Shown here: in pieces, positions 14,031 to 15,620 of the stretch
Layout of the letters: every line of letters starts with the position of its first letter
Numbering within the stretch: the stretch's first letter is position 1
Assembly (NCBI GenBank): GCA_934358235.1
Contig: CAKRKK010000037.1
Coordinates: 1 to 15,620, forward strand
DNA from: an uncultured Lachnospira sp.
GTDB lineage: Bacteria; Bacillota; Clostridia; Lachnospirales; Lachnospiraceae
Direction of reading: 5' to 3'
Length of the DNA stretch: 15,620 nt
Notes under the pieces: model-generated
The model's input: the letters and a program-made list of their open reading frames with translations, nothing else
What the model was told of the DNA's origin: nothing
The model's database searches: none
Program-made: the position numbers and the translations under genes

Positions 14031-14046
14031 CCTCATTTCTGCACAC
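14031..14046 (-). promoter_or_regulatory. Shared leader motif GTGTGCAGAAATGAGG before mtnN
   Basis: The minus-strand 16-mer matches the leaders at 8349-8364 and 14379-14394 at 14 positions and includes the GAGG ribosome binding site. Directly upstream is a degenerate duplicate (GCGCAGGAATG), itself preceded at 6 bases by a possible -10, TATGAT. Confidence 0.55.
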
Positions 14047-14133
14047 ATTCCTGCGCTGTTTTATCATATTTTCTTGATTATAAATGTATTTAATATAGTA
14101 ACATAGTCCGCAGACTCATTCAACCAGCTTATT

Positions 14134-14193
14134 TTATATTCATTTTTATATTCATTTTGATATTTATTTTGATATTTATTTTTATATTTATTT
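14134..14193. repeat. 12-nt tandem repeat (TTATATTCATTT-like), five units
   Basis: The units are TTATATTCATTT (twice), TGATATTTATTT (twice) and TTATATTTATTT. It lies in the divergent mtnN/TSCPD gap (14025-14401, 377 bases), where no coding frame is evident. The near-helical period and T-runs could give mild curvature. Confidence 0.9.
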
Positions 14194-14270
14194 TATAATG
14201 ATAATTCACTAATAAGCATATTATATGTTATACTTTAAGGTAATGCTGGGCAGACAGCTTTTTGAATGTA

Positions 14271-14295
14271 CTGTGCTATTTTACATACAGCACAG
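14271..14295. other. Perfect 7-bp inverted repeat in the mtnN/TSCPD gap
   Basis: CTGTGCT and AGCACAG flank an 11-base AT-rich spacer about 75 bases upstream of the TSCPD -10 box. There is no T-tract on the plus side, so this is more likely an operator-like dyad or a structural accident than a terminator. Confidence 0.35.
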
Positions 14296-14368
14296 CTTAT
14301 CTATATCTGCACGCAGCAATAAGGTCTGGTGTCTACGCGCACCTGATACCAGCCTGATACATTTTATA

Positions 14369-14394
14369 TATAATATACGTGCGCAGAAATGAGG
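14369..14394 (+). promoter_or_regulatory. -10 box plus shared leader motif before the TSCPD gene
   Basis: A perfect TATAAT (14369-14374) is followed by GTGCGCAGAAATGAGG (14379-14394), whose GAGG is the ribosome binding site 7 bases before the ATG. Transcription would begin inside the motif, giving a leader of only about 20 bases. No good -35 is visible. Confidence 0.6.
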
Positions 14395-14401
14395 AAATAT
14401 T

Positions 14402-14650
14402 ATGAAGTACACAACACGCGGCGTATGTTCACGCTCTATTGAATTCGATGTAGTTGACAATAAAGTTACTGGTGTTAAATTCGAGGGAGGTTGCTCTGGC
14501 AACACACAGGGAGTTGCAGCTCTTGTTGAGGGAATGGATGTACAGGAGGCAATCAGACGTATGAAGGGTATAAAGTGTGGATTTAAGCCTACTTCCTGCC
14601 CTGACCAGCTTGCTGCTGCACTTGAGCAATATATGGCTAAGGCTGAGTAA
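14402..14650 (+). CDS. TSCPD domain protein, TIGR03905-like
   Basis: This 82-residue cytoplasmic protein of unknown function is named for its PTSCPDQLAAAL motif (63-74). The same domain occurs at the C-terminus of B12-dependent ribonucleotide reductases. Four cysteines (C9, C31, C59, C66) in CSRS, GGCSGN, KCGF and TSCPD settings suggest metal or Fe-S binding (inference). The length matches the free-standing family. The gene has a TATAAT box and the shared leader motif. It is followed after 36 bases, with a hairpin in between, by a radical SAM gene that has no promoter of its own that I can see, so the two are probably co-transcribed. Confidence 0.9.
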   Translation: MKYTTRGVCSRSIEFDVVDNKVTGVKFEGGCSGNTQGVAALVEGMDVQEAIRRMKGIKCGFKPTSCPDQLAAALEQYMAKAE

Positions 14651-14671
14651 GCTGTCAGTAAACAGCTTTAC
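14647..14671 (+). other. Intercistronic hairpin covering the TSCPD stop codon
   Basis: GTAAGCTGT pairs with ACAGCTTTAC (9 bp, one bulged base) around the loop CAGTAA. The TSCPD TAA lies in the left arm and the AAAGG ribosome binding site of the next gene follows 4 bases after the right arm. It may tune translation or mRNA processing between the two genes. It lacks a U-tract, so it is not a terminator. Confidence 0.45.
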
Positions 14672-14686
14672 TAAAAGGTTTATAAT

Positions 14687-15490
14687 ATGGGATCTGTAAG
14701 CCGTTTTAAAAGAATCTATATAGAGATTACAAGCACCTGCAACCTTACCTGCTCCTTCTGCCAGGAAACAAAACGTCCACCTCACTTTATGTCGATTGAA
14801 GAATTCGGACATATTCTTGATGAAATCAGACCATATACGAATTATATATATCTGCACGTAAAGGGTGAACCTATGCTGCATCCACAGCTTGAGGACATTC
14901 TATTGCTATGCAGGGAGGCTGGCTTTACTGTCAATCTCACCACTAATGGAACCCTGCTTTATAAGAAGCTGGATATTCTTATGAAGTACCCCGTACACCA
15001 GATAAATGTATCTATGCATAGTGCCGATGATAATGACTGCATTGATATGGAAACTTATATTGATGAGCTTTTTTATTCCTGCGAAGAACTATTATCACAT
15101 ACAGATACAGAAATATCTCTCCGGCTATGGAATACAAAAAAAGCTCCTACGCTTTTTAACAAACGTAATTGCACGATAAAAAGGCATCTGTATGTTAATG
15201 TACAAAGTCCTTTTGAATGGCCAGAGCTTGATGGCAGTTATTACAATGAACGAGGCTTCTGCCAGGGCTTACGGACACATATAGCGATACTCTGTGATGG
15301 TACAGTTACTCCATGTTGTCTTGATGGCAATGGCGTTATGGAGCTGGGAAATATTTTTCATACACCATTACAGGATATTCTTGAATGTGAACGAAGCACT
15401 GCATTTATTAATGGTTTCCATAACAAATATGCAGTAGAGCCTCTATGTCAACATTGCAGCTTCAAGGAAAGATTCGCTCATAAAATGTAA
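14687..15490 (+). CDS. Radical SAM/SPASM domain protein
   Basis: This is a 267-residue enzyme that should bind a [4Fe-4S] cluster through C18xxxC22xxC25 (CNLTCSFC) and cleave S-adenosylmethionine to a 5'-deoxyadenosyl radical. Other radical SAM features are HVKGEPMLHP (57-66, in place of the GGE motif) and NLTTNGT (83-89). A C-terminal SPASM-like cysteine set (C192, C203, C210/C211, C254, C257) includes the typical CDGTVTPCC...GNIFHTPLQDI and CQHCSF stretches and probably holds one auxiliary cluster. It is shorter than most peptide-modifying SPASM enzymes and I see no precursor-peptide binding domain. The substrate is unknown. The ribosome binding site is weak (AAAGG), 9 bases before the ATG. 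It lies 36 bases downstream of the TSCPD gene in a likely operon. An inverted copy of the structured repeat follows its stop. Confidence 0.9.
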   Translation: MGSVSRFKRIYIEITSTCNLTCSFCQETKRPPHFMSIEEFGHILDEIRPYTNYIYLHVKGEPMLHPQLEDILLLCREAGFTVNLTTNGTLLYKKLDILMKYPVHQINVSMHSADDNDCIDMETYIDELFYSCEELLSHTDTEISLRLWNTKKAPTLFNKRNCTIKRHLYVNVQSPFEWPELDGSYYNERGFCQGLRTHIAILCDGTVTPCCLDGNGVMELGNIFHTPLQDILECERSTAFINGFHNKYAVEPLCQHCSFKERFAHKM

Positions 15491-15518
15491 TGGTCACATT
15501 AATATATCACTAAATAAT

Positions 15519-15620
15519 ATGATGTCGGGGTCAAAAGCCCCATACTTTGATACCTACGAATTGTTCCGTGCTACGCACTCCCACAATTCTCCCCAATATT
15601 CGCATATCGTGGGATTATCA
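15519..15620 (-). repeat. Structured intergenic repeat, copy 2 (cut by window edge)
   Basis: Read on the minus strand, this is the second copy of the element at 9105-9232. It has TGATA at the window edge (pairing TATCA at 15548-15552), TCCCAC with GTGGGA, ACGGA-ACAA-TTCGT (a G-U variant of the copy 1 stem), GGTATCA and then GGGG...CCCC and GACATCAT. The 3' 60 or so bases are nearly identical to copy 1; the interior is shorter and different. The 5' boundary may lie beyond 15620. Confidence 0.7.

Noticed and set aside
13136..14193. Tandem repeats considered as a CRISPR array
   Set aside because: Units are 8 or 12 bases and directly abut with no spacers, and no cas genes are in the window.
14429..14881. 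150-codon open frame on the minus strand across the TSCPD and radical SAM genes
   Set aside because: It spans two genes with intact motifs on the other strand and has no family features of its own.
15136..15158. AAAAAGC/GCTTTTT hairpin inside the radical SAM gene
   Set aside because: It has the look of a terminator but lies in the coding region, has a short AT-rich stem and no separate U-tract beyond the stem.
14402..15490. TSCPD/radical SAM pair called as a RiPP cluster
   Set aside because: The TSCPD protein belongs to a widespread free-standing family, there is no leader-peptide-like region, no transporter or peptidase is present, and the enzyme lacks a visible precursor-binding domain.

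Overview
The window looks like chromosomal DNA of an AT-rich Gram-positive anaerobe of the Clostridia, most likely family Lachnospiraceae. This is an inference from low GC, strong purine-rich ribosome binding sites (GGAGG, GAGG), a pyrophosphate-type phosphofructokinase, and small families typical of that group (TSCPD protein, DUF4867, DUF4230). No phage, transposase, CRISPR, tRNA or rRNA is visible.

Layout: (1) 1-135, the 3' end of an unidentified plus-strand gene cut by the window edge. (2) 175-2441, minus strand, a two-component system with the kinase gene first and the OmpR-type regulator second. (3) 2709-4001, minus, murA, ended by a long hairpin terminator and preceded by a 463-base gap full of 11-12-nt tandem repeats. 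(4) 4465-5997, minus, a secreted or membrane-anchored M23 peptidase with LysM and G5 domains, whose promoter carries a perfect match to the WalR box consensus. (5) 6166-6729, minus, a flavin reductase-like protein. (6) 6987-9081, plus, phosphofructokinase with its own terminator, then a membrane-anchored DUF4230 protein. (7) 9105-9232, a structured repeat. (8) 9260-9541, plus, a small unknown protein overlapping tail-to-tail the minus-strand DUF4867/2-hydroxyacid dehydrogenase operon (9516-11138). (9) 11267-11462, eleven helically phased T-tracts and a promoter in front of pgi (11537-13117, plus). (10) A complex bidirectional terminator, then mtnN (13332-14024, minus). (11) 14402-15490, plus, a TSCPD protein and a radical SAM/SPASM protein. 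(12) 15519-15620, an inverted second copy of the structured repeat, running into the right edge.

The genes are mostly housekeeping. Cell-wall synthesis and remodelling (murA, M23 hydrolase) sit beside a two-component system. The second half holds glycolysis (pgi, PPi-type pfk), detoxification of S-adenosylhomocysteine/MTA (mtnN), hydroxyacid reduction, and a radical SAM enzyme of unknown substrate.

The most interesting material is non-coding. It includes the dispersed structured repeat pair with a stem-preserving base change, a 16-nt leader (GTGYRCAGAAATGAGG) shared by three unrelated genes, the phased T-tract array before pgi, the WalR-like box before the M23 hydrolase, and repeated use of about 12-nt tandem repeats in intergenic DNA. 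Gaps longer than 300 bases are 4002-4464, 11139-11536 and 14025-14401; their contents are listed as separate features.
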